From the NCBI RefSeq assembly GCF_007176755.1, contig NZ_BJTV01000004.1, positions 124,001 through 188,000 of the forward strand: 64,000 bases of DNA. Reading direction: 5' to 3'. The translations under genes and the position numbers were made by a program. Below, piece after piece: positions 17,947 through 26,809 of this stretch. The notes under the pieces were generated by a model. It made no database searches. It was given only the letters and a program-made list of their open reading frames with translations, and was not told the DNA's origin. Every line of letters begins with the position of its first letter. Positions within the stretch are counted from its first letter, which is position 1. Source of the DNA: Streptomyces sp. 1-11. Lineage in GTDB: Bacteria > Actinomycetota > Actinomycetes > Streptomycetales > Streptomycetaceae.

Positions 17947-17965
17947 CTTCAACGTTCTGTTGAAG
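17947..17965. promoter_or_regulatory. TCAAC-N5-GTTGA palindrome upstream of allB
   Basis: CTTCAACGTTCTGTTGAAG is a perfect inverted repeat with 7-base arms and a 5-base centre, 62-80 bases upstream of the allB GTG. The same arms with a 5-base centre recur at the aceB, uricase and catalase promoters. The binding protein is not known. Confidence 0.65.
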
Positions 17966-18041
17966 GAGTCTTCACTCCCGGTCCTCCGCCGTCAAGGGGC
18001 AGACTTTCCACCGGCGGCGCGGGCACGACAGCCCTGGACGT

Positions 18042-18077
18042 TTCCACAAAGCGGAATTAGAATTCCGATGAGCAGAA
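18042..18077. promoter_or_regulatory. Paired TTCC-type operator sites, allB/iclR
   Basis: Site 1 TTCCACAAAGCGGAA (18042-18056) and site 2 TTCCGATGAGCAGAA (18063-18077) start exactly 21 bases apart. The same pair with the same spacing occurs at four other promoters of the pathway. They lie between divergent allB and the IclR gene, 81-116 bases before the latter. GGAA/TTCC arms are typical of IclR-family operators, so autoregulation by the adjacent gene product is likely. Confidence 0.7.
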
Positions 18078-18157
18078 CGTAGCTACGTACAAGCAGGGAG
18101 TCAACCGGCCGCCGGGTAGGCTTCTGCCCTCCCCGCCAGCCCCGAAAGGAACGTGCC

Positions 18158-18952
18158 GTGCCGACGTCCAGCGCCAGCACCACCGACTCCGCCAAGTCCT
18201 CCGCCGGCGGCGGGGTCCAGTCCCTGGAGCGCGCCTTCGACCTGCTGGAACGGATGGCGGACGCGGGTGGCGAGGTCGGCCTGAGCGAGCTGTCCGCGAC
18301 CAGCGGGCTGCCGCTGCCCACCATCCACCGGCTGATGCGCACCCTGGTGGCCTGCGGTTACGTGCGCCAGCAGCCGAACCGCAGGTACGCGCTCGGCCCG
18401 CGGCTGATCCGGCTCGGCGAGTCGGCGTCCCGGCTGCTCGGCACCTGGGCGCGGCCCTACCTCGCCCGGCTGGTGGAGGAGACCGGCGAGACGGCGAACA
18501 TGGCCCTGCTCGACGGCGACGAGATCGTCTACGTCGCCCAGGTGCCGTCCAAGCACTCGATGCGGATGTTCACCGAGGTGGGGCGCCGGGTGCTGCCGCA
18601 CTCCACGGGGGTCGGCAAGGCCCTGCTGGCCGGCGTCCCCGACGACGAGGTCCGCGCCCTGCTCTCCCGCACCGGCATGCCGGCCGCGACGGAGAAGACC
18701 ATTACCACGCCCGACGGCTTCCTGGCGGCCCTGGCCGACGTGCGCCGCCAGGGGTATGCGGTGGACGACAACGAGCAGGAGATCGGCGTCCGCTGCCTCG
18801 CGGTGCCCGTGCCCGACTCCCCCACGGCGGCCGCGATCTCCATCTCCGGCCCGGCCGGACGGGTCACCGAGACCGCGACCGAGCGGATCGTGCCGGTACT
18901 GCAGGGCATCGCCGTGGAACTCTCCGAGGCACTGGCGAGCTCGGGAGCCTGA
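18158..18952 (+). CDS. IclR-family regulator, AllR-like
   Basis: A 264-residue IclR protein. The winged helix occupies about residues 20-80 (VQSLERAFDLLERMADAG, LSELSATSGLPLPTIHRLMRTLVACGYV) and the IclR effector domain about 85-260 (PYLARLVEETGETANMALLDG, LPHSTGVGKALLAG, ISISGPAGRV). GAAAGGAAC precedes the GTG. It is divergent from allB-alc and lies inside the purine/glyoxylate region. AllR proteins that repress allantoin genes are known in E. coli and Streptomyces, and I infer the same role here with the paired TTCC/GGAA sites as its operators. Confidence 0.9.
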   Translation: MPTSSASTTDSAKSSAGGGVQSLERAFDLLERMADAGGEVGLSELSATSGLPLPTIHRLMRTLVACGYVRQQPNRRYALGPRLIRLGESASRLLGTWARPYLARLVEETGETANMALLDGDEIVYVAQVPSKHSMRMFTEVGRRVLPHSTGVGKALLAGVPDDEVRALLSRTGMPAATEKTITTPDGFLAALADVRRQGYAVDDNEQEIGVRCLAVPVPDSPTAAAISISGPAGRVTETATERIVPVLQGIAVELSEALASSGA

Positions 18953-19267
18953 CCCTCCACGACCGACGCACCCGGCCGCCGGCCGCGAGCAGCCGACGCC
19001 GAGTGCGCCGAACGCGACCGGCCCGGCACGACCGGCCCGCCGACGCCCGGCGCCCGGGTGCGCCGTGGCGGCGTCGAACGCCCTGTCCAGCGAAGGGAGC
19101 CGCCCGGCAAACGCCCCACGGCGGGCGCGAAACCCACAGGACGCCGAGCGGTCATCGCCACGCACGGCTCGGCCGCGAGCTTCGTGCCCGACGGTTCGGC
19201 CGAGAGCACGCACCGGACGCCGCGGGGCCCGCCCTCCGGGCGGACGACGGGACTTTGCGGACACGAC
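18953..19267. other. Gene-free stretch
   Basis: About 315 bases between the IclR gene and the convergent small gene at 19268. No gene, strong hairpin or operator-like palindrome was seen here. Confidence 0.5.
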
Positions 19268-19582
19268 CTAGCGTCGGGGCGGCCCGCCGAACTGGTCCAC
19301 CGCTTCCCTGACCTCCGCCAGGCCGCGCGCCAGCGCGCTGACCGAGCCGATCGCACCCGCGATCAGCAACAGGGAGCGGCGCAGCCGGGGGGTCTCGGGA
19401 GTGCCGCCCGCGGCCATCGCCGCGAGTGCGGCCAGTTCGTCCTCGGCTATCCCCCGGTCGGGGAAGTCCGCCGGAAGCGCGGCGAGTTCGCGGCGCAGCC
19501 GGGAGACCGCGGTCCGCAGCCCCGCCACCCGCACGTCCTCGTCGCCGCCGGTCACCGGCATCTGCTCCAAGCTCCGCGACAC
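19268..19582 (-). CDS. Small conserved protein, DUF5955-like
   Basis: A protein of about 104 residues. It has a helical, Arg/Glu/Ala-rich centre (LRTAVSRLRRELAALPADFPDRGIAEDELAAL) and a C-terminal part RSLLLIAGAIGSVSALARGLAEVREAVDQF. It resembles small Streptomyces proteins annotated DUF5955, without known function. A GTG at 19582 follows GAGGGGGAGGG; the GTG at 19597 is an alternative. Convergent with the IclR gene. Confidence 0.7.
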   Translation of the reverse strand: MSRSLEQMPVTGGDEDVRVAGLRTAVSRLRRELAALPADFPDRGIAEDELAALAAMAAGGTPETPRLRRSLLLIAGAIGSVSALARGLAEVREAVDQFGGPPRR

Positions 19583-19711
19583 AGCCCTCCCCCTCACACG
19601 CCGTCGTGCGCGGGTCAGTTAACGCCACGCCGTCCGGCGGCGCCACCGCACGGGCCGAAATTCAGCCCAAGGGGCCCGGCCGGCGCGGCCCGCTTCGGGT
19701 ATGCAGGACGC

Positions 19712-20323
19712 ATGACGGACAACCAGGACGGACACGGGGAGCAGGTCGCCGGCCTGCTGCTGGCCGCCGGCGGCGGCAGAAGGCTCGGCGGGCGGCCCAA
19801 GGCGCTGCTGGAACACCGGGGCCGACCCCTGGTCGAACACGCGGTCGAGGTGCTGCGCGTGGCCGGCTGCCGGCGGATCCACGTGGTGCTCGGCGCGGCG
19901 GCGGACGACGTCCGGGCCCGGGCGGACCTGAGCGGCTGCCTCACGGTCGGCAACCCCGGCTGGGCCGAGGGCATGGGCTCGTCCCTGCGTGCCGGACTGG
20001 ATTCACTGGCCGGTACCGGCGTGACCGCGGCCCTGGTGAGCCTCGTCGACCAGCCGGGCATCGGACCGGCCGCCGCGGCCCGGGTGCTGGAGGCCTTCGA
20101 GGACGAGAACTCGCTGGTCTCGGCCGCCTACGAGGGGGTGCGCGGGCATCCGGTGCTGTTCGGCGCGGCGCACTGGGCGGGCATCACCGCCTCCGCCACC
20201 GGCGACCGCGGAGCCCGCGCCTACCTGCGGGAGCACGCGGCGGCGCTCAGGCTGGTGGAGTGCGCGGACGTGGCCGAACCGTACGACATCGACACCGAGG
20301 CGGACCTGAGCCACCTGGAGTGA
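19712..20323 (+). CDS. MobA/MocA-like nucleotidyltransferase
   Basis: A 203-residue NTP-transferase. The nucleotide-binding loop LLLAAGGGRRLGGRPKALL is at residues 14-32, with NPGWAEGMGSSLRAGL, LVSLVDQPGI (metal-binding Asp) and GVRGHPVLFGAAHW following. This pattern is that of MocA/CoxC-type proteins, which put CMP or GMP on molybdopterin for hydroxylases. Its position between the allantoin genes and malate synthase suggests it serves a molybdenum hydroxylase such as xanthine dehydrogenase. That enzyme is not in the window, so the link is inferred. Confidence 0.85.
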   Translation: MTDNQDGHGEQVAGLLLAAGGGRRLGGRPKALLEHRGRPLVEHAVEVLRVAGCRRIHVVLGAAADDVRARADLSGCLTVGNPGWAEGMGSSLRAGLDSLAGTGVTAALVSLVDQPGIGPAAAARVLEAFEDENSLVSAAYEGVRGHPVLFGAAHWAGITASATGDRGARAYLREHAAALRLVECADVAEPYDIDTEADLSHLE

Positions 20324-20372
20324 ACGCGGTGGCACCGAGCGCCACCTTGCCTCGACCCGGAGATTCTCGACA

Positions 20373-20387
20373 TCAACAAACCATTGA
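20373..20387. promoter_or_regulatory. TCAAC-type palindrome at the aceB promoter
   Basis: TCAACAAACCATTGA is one mismatch from the TCAAC-N5-GTTGA pattern. It overlaps the proposed -35 hexamer TTGAAG (20384-20389). Confidence 0.55.
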
Positions 20388-20412
20388 AGTTCCACGATGA
20401 GGAAACTACTAT
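20384..20412 (+). promoter_or_regulatory. Putative aceB promoter
   Basis: TTGAAG at 20384-20389 and TACTAT at 20407-20412 are separated by 17 bases. This gives a start point near 20418 and a leader of about 90 bases. The first TTCC-type site fills the spacer, so a bound repressor would block polymerase. Confidence 0.55.
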
Positions 20413-20425
20413 CCACTGCTCAGAA
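20390..20425. promoter_or_regulatory. Paired TTCC-type operator sites, aceB
   Basis: TTCCACGATGAGGAA (20390-20404) and ATCCACTGCTCAGAA (20411-20425) start 21 bases apart, matching the pair at allB/iclR. The first lies between -35 and -10, the second covers the start-point region. Confidence 0.65.
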
Positions 20426-20507
20426 GCGCCCGGTCGCACAGCGGGCGCACTTCGTCCATTTCGTGCCACTTGGCACCCGGTGCCACCGCTGAAGGAAGTG
20501 ACAGCTC

Positions 20508-22133
<1,626 letters not shown>

Positions 22134-22139
22134 CCGAGG

Positions 22140-22179
22140 CCGGCCGGCGGCCCGGGCGGATCCCCGGGCCGCCGGCCGG
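22140..22179. terminator. Terminator hairpin after aceB
   Basis: Perfect stem of about 17 bp (22140-22156 with 22163-22179) and a 6-base loop, starting 7 bases after the aceB stop. It also lies downstream of the convergent HipA-like gene. Confidence 0.8.
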
Positions 22180-22180
22180 G

Positions 22181-22245
22181 CGAAGCGCACCGCGCCGGTC
22201 AGCCGAAGCGCACCGCGTCGGTCAGCCGAAGTGCACCGCGCCGTC
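22181..22245. repeat. 23-bp tandem repeat across the 3' end of the HipA-like gene
   Basis: Units start at 22181, 22204 and 22227 (the last partial) and differ by single bases. The true stop codon (22222-22224) lies in the second unit and a copy of it lies in the first, so the gene's last codons plus stop are duplicated downstream out of frame. Confidence 0.85.
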
Positions 22246-23136
22246 CTGCTCCACCCCCGGCCGGCCGTGCAGGTCGGGGACCCGCTTGAGCCAGTCCGGA
22301 CGGCCCCGCTCGGTCCTCGCCGCGCGGGCGGCCTCCTCGGCGGCCAGTTCCGCGCGGCTCGGGAAGTCGGTGGGCAGCCAGTCGGCCGACAGCCGTACCC
22401 GTTGCAGGAGGTAGTCGACGTAGGCGGCCCGTACGTCGTCGGGGGCCGCGAAGCCGGCGTCCTCGGCCAGCCAGGCGTCCGGCACCTCGGCGACGATCCC
22501 GCGCAGCAGCTCCTCGGTCACCCGCGGCGCCAGTTCCGCGTCGGCGGCCCGTACGTCGGGACCGTAGTGGCCGAGCGCGTGGTGGCGGAAGTCGTAGCGC
22601 TTGCCCGGGGTGGTGGTGTCCCAGCGGTGGTGGAAGACGAGCGCGGCGCCGTGGTCGATGAGCCACAGGCGCGGCGGGACCGTGCCGAGGGTGGGCCACA
22701 CCATCAGGTTGGAGCTGTGCACCGTGCGGTCCACGTTGACGGTCAGCGCGTCCAGCCAGACGATCCGGCCCGCCTCCAGCGGGTCCACCGCGAAGGACTT
22801 CGCGACCTCAGGGGTGAAGTCGGCGGCGCCCGGCAGGTAGTCCATGCCGAGGTTGACGCCCGCGCTGGCGCCGTGCAGCTCGCGGACCTCCTGGTGCGGC
22901 TCGGCAGCGGCGATCGCCGGATCGAAGTGGACGAGGACCAGTTCGGGGAAGCGCAGGCCGAGCGCCCGCGCGAGCTCGCCCACGATCACCTCGGCGACCA
23001 GCGCCTTGTGCCCCTGCGCCGAGCCGGTGAACTTCACGACGTAGGTGCCGAGGTCGTCGGCCTCGACGACGCCGGGCACGGAGCCGCCCGAGTGCAGCGG
23101 CGCCACGTAGCGGGCGGCGGTGACCTCCCTCAGCAT
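22222..23136 (-). CDS. HipA-like kinase family protein
   Basis: A 304-residue protein with a HipA/PI3K-like kinase core. A Lys is in TYVVKFTGSAQGHKALVAE (about 30-48), a catalytic-loop-like NVDRTVHSSNLMVW is at about 135-148 and the metal-binding Asp is in LWLIDHGAALVFHH. Classical HipA toxins are larger (about 440 residues), carry an N-terminal domain and sit next to HipB; no antitoxin is present here, so it is unlikely to be a classical toxin. GGAG lies nine bases before the ATG at 23136. Function unknown. Confidence 0.8.
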   Translation of the reverse strand: MLREVTAARYVAPLHSGGSVPGVVEADDLGTYVVKFTGSAQGHKALVAEVIVGELARALGLRFPELVLVHFDPAIAAAEPHQEVRELHGASAGVNLGMDYLPGAADFTPEVAKSFAVDPLEAGRIVWLDALTVNVDRTVHSSNLMVWPTLGTVPPRLWLIDHGAALVFHHRWDTTTPGKRYDFRHHALGHYGPDVRAADAELAPRVTEELLRGIVAEVPDAWLAEDAGFAAPDDVRAAYVDYLLQRVRLSADWLPTDFPSRAELAAEEAARAARTERGRPDWLKRVPDLHGRPGVEQDGAVHFG

Positions 23137-23299
23137 CGGCCAGAGCTCCGCGGCTCGTTCACCGTACGTTCCACGACCAGCTCCAACGCGATGCACCCCG
23201 GGCAGTGGACCCGGGTCCCCGCGGCGGGGACCCGTGAAGTCCGAACGCCATCGTCGCACAGCGCGGCCGCGCTCGCCGATCGTTGTCCGGCGGTGCACT

Positions 23300-24442
23300 G
23301 TGGGGAGCGTGGGTTCCCGGCAGCGGCTCCTTCACGGCCTCGGACGCGTGCGGCGGTCACGGCACACCGTGCTGCTGCTGCCGGTCGCGCTCATCGTCCT
23401 GATCACGGTCGCGGACGTCGTCACCCCGTCCGACGTCGTCCTGAGCCCGCTGCTGGTGATCGCGCCCGCGCTCACCGCGTGGTCCAGGGGCCCCTGGACC
23501 ACGGGCGGCATCGGAGTCCTGGCGCTGGCGGCCCAGGCCTTCATCGGCCGGCACTCCAGTGTGCTGACCTCGCGGGGCGAGATCGTGCAGCTCATCGCGC
23601 TGGCGGTGCTGACCGCGCTGATCGTGGCCCTGTGCGCGGCCAGGGAGCGGCGCAGCCGCCAGCTGGCCCAGGTCCGCTCGGTCGCCGAGGCCGCCCAGCA
23701 CGTCCTGATGTGGCCCCTGCCCAAGCAGCTCGGGCCGCTGCGGCTCGCCTGCCTGTACCTGGCCGCCGCCGACGAGGCCGAGATCGGCGGCGACCTCTAC
23801 GCGGCCGCGCGCACCGAGGACGCGGTCCGCGTGGTCATCGGCGATGTGCGGGGCAAGGCCCTGCCCGCGATCGGCGAGGCCGCCCTCGTGCTCGGCGCGT
23901 TCCGGGAAGCGGCCCACCAGCACGAGGGGCTGCCCGAGCTGGCCTTCGCGCTGGAGCGGAGCGTCGCACGCTACCTCGCCGACTTCGAGCCCCTGGACGA
24001 GGCCGGGGAGCGCTTCGTCACGGCGCTGCTGCTGGAGATCCCCGACGAGGAGCCGATCGTCCGCATGACCAGTTGCGGGCACGTGGCGCCGCTCCTGCTC
24101 CATCCGGGCGGCGCCGTGACCGCGCCCGAGCTGCGTCCCGCGCCGCCCCTGGGCGTCGGCCTGACCGACGCCGGGGACCACCCCCTGGACGTCCTGCCCT
24201 TCGGGCCCCACGACACGCTGCTGCTGTACACCGACGGGGTCGTGGAGGCCCGCGACCACGACGGAGCCTTCTACCCCCTCACGGACCGCGCCGCCCAGTG
24301 GACCGACAGCTCTCCCCAGGCGCTGATCCAGCACATCCGGCGCGATCTGATCGCCCACACGGGCGGGCGCCTCGGCGACGACGTCGCCCTCATCGCCCTG
24401 CGCCGCGCACCGGCGCACACGCGCTCCCACGTCCCCTCCTGA
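23300..24442 (+). CDS. Membrane SpoIIE-type PP2C phosphatase
   Basis: A protein of about 380 residues. Four hydrophobic segments (HTVLLLPVALIVLITVADVV, LSPLLVIAPALTAW, GIGVLALAAQAFIG, IALAVLTALIVALCAA) precede a PP2C-type Ser/Thr phosphatase domain. The domain has EIGGDLYAA, VIGDVRGKALPAI, SCGHVAPLLL, LLLYTDGVVEARD and GRLGDDVALIAL, including the metal-binding Asp residues. Such proteins usually dephosphorylate anti-sigma-factor antagonists. No anti-sigma or antagonist gene is adjacent. GTG 23300 and GTG 23309 are both possible starts; neither has a clear ribosome-binding site. Confidence 0.88.
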   Translation: MGSVGSRQRLLHGLGRVRRSRHTVLLLPVALIVLITVADVVTPSDVVLSPLLVIAPALTAWSRGPWTTGGIGVLALAAQAFIGRHSSVLTSRGEIVQLIALAVLTALIVALCAARERRSRQLAQVRSVAEAAQHVLMWPLPKQLGPLRLACLYLAAADEAEIGGDLYAAARTEDAVRVVIGDVRGKALPAIGEAALVLGAFREAAHQHEGLPELAFALERSVARYLADFEPLDEAGERFVTALLLEIPDEEPIVRMTSCGHVAPLLLHPGGAVTAPELRPAPPLGVGLTDAGDHPLDVLPFGPHDTLLLYTDGVVEARDHDGAFYPLTDRAAQWTDSSPQALIQHIRRDLIAHTGGRLGDDVALIALRRAPAHTRSHVPS

Positions 24443-24721
24443 ACGGACGGGCCCGGGCGGGCCGGAGCGTGGCCGCGCGAAGGTAAGCACCGGGCGAAAA
24501 AAGCTGTCCGAATGCCGGACCCCATACGTCCCGGCGCCGGTCCGGCCGGGTCGTACGGCCGTGTACTCACCGTCCGCACGCCGACCTATTACGCCATGAT
24601 TACCCGCCTCCCCGGCGGCGGCCCGCTCGTCCGGGGCGGAGGACTAGCGTGGTGACTGCACGAAGCGCTCCGCACGATCCGGGTTCCTGACGGGTCGTAC
24701 TTCTACCGGATGGAGGCCGCA

Positions 24722-25096
24722 ATGTACGTGCACCCACGTGTGTTCGCCGCGTCAGCCGTGTCCGCCGCGCTGCTCTGCGCCGGCGCGGGACCGGCGCTGG
24801 CCGCCTCGACGCCGCCGCCCCGCCCCGCCTCGATCACGGTCAAGGCCAGCCCCACGACCGTGAAGGCCGGGCACACGGTCCGGTTCGCCGGACACACCAC
24901 CGGCATCCGGGCCGGATCCGCGGTACGGCTGCAGGTGGACAAGAACGGCAAGTGGATCCCGCTCCATGTGAACTCCAAGGTGAAGAAGGGCAACACCTTC
25001 GCCCTCTCGACCCGGTTGCACATGAAGGGAAGCCAGCACTTCCGCGTCGCCGCGGGCCGCACCCACTCGCCGACCGTCAACGTGACGGTGCAGTAG
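24722..25096 (+). CDS. Small secreted protein
   Basis: A 124-residue protein with a signal peptide (VFAASAVSAALLCAGAGPALA, cleavage probably after ALA). The mature domain of about 95 residues is predicted beta-rich: ASITVKASPTTVKAGHTVRFAGH, VRLQVDKNGKWIPLHVN, STRLHMKGSQHFRV, TVNVTVQ. This resembles a single Ig-like fold. The ATG at 24722 has GGAGG five to six bases upstream, better than the GTG/ATG at 24710. No function can be given. Confidence 0.8.
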   Translation: MYVHPRVFAASAVSAALLCAGAGPALAASTPPPRPASITVKASPTTVKAGHTVRFAGHTTGIRAGSAVRLQVDKNGKWIPLHVNSKVKKGNTFALSTRLHMKGSQHFRVAAGRTHSPTVNVTVQ

Positions 25097-25106
25097 GCCG
25101 CCGACC

Positions 25107-25132
25107 CACCGAGGGGGCGGGAGCCCCCGGTG
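25107..25132. terminator. Hairpin between convergent genes
   Basis: A stem of GGGGGC with GCCCCC, extended by CACC/GGTG with a two-base bulge, lies 10 bases after the small secreted-protein gene. It is upstream of the end of the minus-strand NIS synthetase gene and could serve both. Confidence 0.55.
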
Positions 25133-25184
25133 CGCGGCCGTCCGGGCGGACACGGATCCTCCGCCCGGGCGGCCGCCGCGTGCG

Positions 25185-26687
25185 TCAGCGGCCGGCCAGC
25201 GGGTTCGGCACGGGCAGGTAGCGGGCGGCGGCGCCGTCCGCGCCGGTCCAGCGCAGCAGCAGGTTGGTCTTGCCGGGGAGGGTGGGCGAGGCCAGCAGGG
25301 CGGGGATCTCGGGCAGGTCGTGGCGGGCCAGTTCACGGCGGGCCGCGGGCCAGGGGTCGAGTCCCGGGTGGTGCTCGGCGAGTGCCCCGGCGATCTCGGT
25401 CAGGTTGTTGACGACCAGGCAGTACACCAGCCGCTCCCAGCCGGCTGCCCGGGAGACGTCCGGGAGCAGTTTGACGCCCTCGGCGTCCCGGAACAGGGCC
25501 TGCACGGGCAGGCCCGCCCGGTCCACGGCGACCAGGGTGTTCTGCAGGTGCGCCTCCAGGACGACGCCGTGGCCGGCGAAGGCCGTCAGGACGGGCGGCA
25601 CGACCTGCCGCAGGTACGCCTCCCACCAGGCCCCGGGGTCCTTCGCGGCGGCCAGCGGGCTGCCCTCGAACCCCTCGGCCAGCCCGGCGGCGAGCAGCGC
25701 GGTGGCGCCGGGCAGGAGGGCGTCGCGCAGGCCGCCGCGGACCAGCACGGCCAGTTCCTCGAAGGCGAAGGCGGCGGTGCGGTAGCCGCGGTCGGGGAGC
25801 CAGGCGGCGGGCGGGCCCATCGCGCGGAACGCGCCTTGCACGGCGGTGTCGGCGCGGGTCAGTGCCAGCAGGTCGTGGCGCCACAGCCGGCGGATGTCGT
25901 TGGTGATGCGCACGTCCAGGCTGAACTTCAGGAACAGGTCGCGCCGTGGCTCGTACACCGTGCGGATCGCCGCCGTGGGCCAGGTGTCGAAGCCGGTGGC
26001 GCCGAGCCCGACCAGCCTGCCGTCGGCGAACGCGGGGGCCAGGGCGTGGGCGACGAGGTCGAGCTGCCACGGGTGGGCGGGCAGCAGCCGGTAGCCGGGC
26101 GGGGCGGTGCCGAGGGCGTCCAGGGCGCTGGTGTCGCCCTCCTCGGCCACCTGGTCCTCGCGCACCCCGAGCAGCGCGAGCGGGAAGCGGGCGTGCGCCT
26201 CGGGGGCGTACGGCAGCCAGGCAGCGGACGGGCCGCCGCCCCGCGCCTTGGGGGCCGGGTGGCAGGGGTGGCCGGTGATCAGGGACTGCTCGGAGCGCAG
26301 GTAGGGGTCCGCGGGCGCCGTCGCCCGGGCCCGGGCCGCGAGCAGGGCGGCGACGGTCTCCCGGCTGTCGAGCATCTCGGCGGGCAGGTCGTCGCACGGT
26401 CGGCCGGTGTGCCGGCGCAGCTCCTCGGCGACCAGTTTGACCAGCTCGGCGTGGTCGAGGCGGTGCCAGGCCCCGGCCGCGTGTACCTCCGGGCCGGCGG
26501 GCCGGCGGCCGGCCCGCACGCGCAGCAGCCGGCCGGTGCCGGGCAGCCGGAAGACCCGGTGTTCCCCGGCGGGCGGCAGCGGCTCGGCGACCTCCCGCAG
26601 CAGGCAGTTCAGCAGGGGGGCGGCCGCGTAGGCGTCGGCGCGCCGTCCTGCTTCGTCACTGGGAGGCTTGAGGTCCACGCGATCCAC
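25185..26687 (-). CDS. IucA/IucC-family NIS siderophore synthetase (first of pair)
   Basis: A 500-residue NRPS-independent siderophore synthetase that would join a carboxylate and an amine or alcohol using ATP. Family motifs present are SLITGHPCHPAPKARGG (nucleotide binding), LLPAHPWQLD, FLKFSLDVRITNDIRRLW, VVLEAHLQNTLVA (H-x-QN) and FRDAEGVKLLPD. The C-terminal FhuF-like part ends LPVPNPLAG. Divergent from a second synthetase with a 122-base gap between the two GTG starts. The gap shows no palindromic TTAGGTTAGGCTAACCTAA-like iron box. The substrate is unknown. Confidence 0.92.
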   Translation of the reverse strand: MDRVDLKPPSDEAGRRADAYAAAPLLNCLLREVAEPLPPAGEHRVFRLPGTGRLLRVRAGRRPAGPEVHAAGAWHRLDHAELVKLVAEELRRHTGRPCDDLPAEMLDSRETVAALLAARARATAPADPYLRSEQSLITGHPCHPAPKARGGGPSAAWLPYAPEAHARFPLALLGVREDQVAEEGDTSALDALGTAPPGYRLLPAHPWQLDLVAHALAPAFADGRLVGLGATGFDTWPTAAIRTVYEPRRDLFLKFSLDVRITNDIRRLWRHDLLALTRADTAVQGAFRAMGPPAAWLPDRGYRTAAFAFEELAVLVRGGLRDALLPGATALLAAGLAEGFEGSPLAAAKDPGAWWEAYLRQVVPPVLTAFAGHGVVLEAHLQNTLVAVDRAGLPVQALFRDAEGVKLLPDVSRAAGWERLVYCLVVNNLTEIAGALAEHHPGLDPWPAARRELARHDLPEIPALLASPTLPGKTNLLLRWTGADGAAARYLPVPNPLAGR

Positions 26688-26809
26688 TCGTCCGTCGTCG
26701 GGGCCGCTCGTGCCGGCCCGCCGGTTCGGTGCCGGGGGCCGGTGGCGATCAGTATCTCTGCCGTACCCGACAATCGTCCCCCGAGCCGGCCTTTCCCGAG
26801 GAGCCGAAC

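Noticed and set aside
22222..23136. HipA-like gene considered as a toxin-antitoxin module
   Set aside because: No HipB-type HTH gene is adjacent, and the protein is shorter than HipA and lacks its N-terminal domain.
24598..24657. Short frame MITRLPGGG... upstream of the small secreted protein
   Set aside because: Only 19 codons without a good ribosome-binding site; likely chance.
26688..26809. Search for an iron box between the divergent NIS synthetases
   Set aside because: No TTAGGTTAGGCTAACC-like palindrome is present in the gap, so no DmdR site was annotated.
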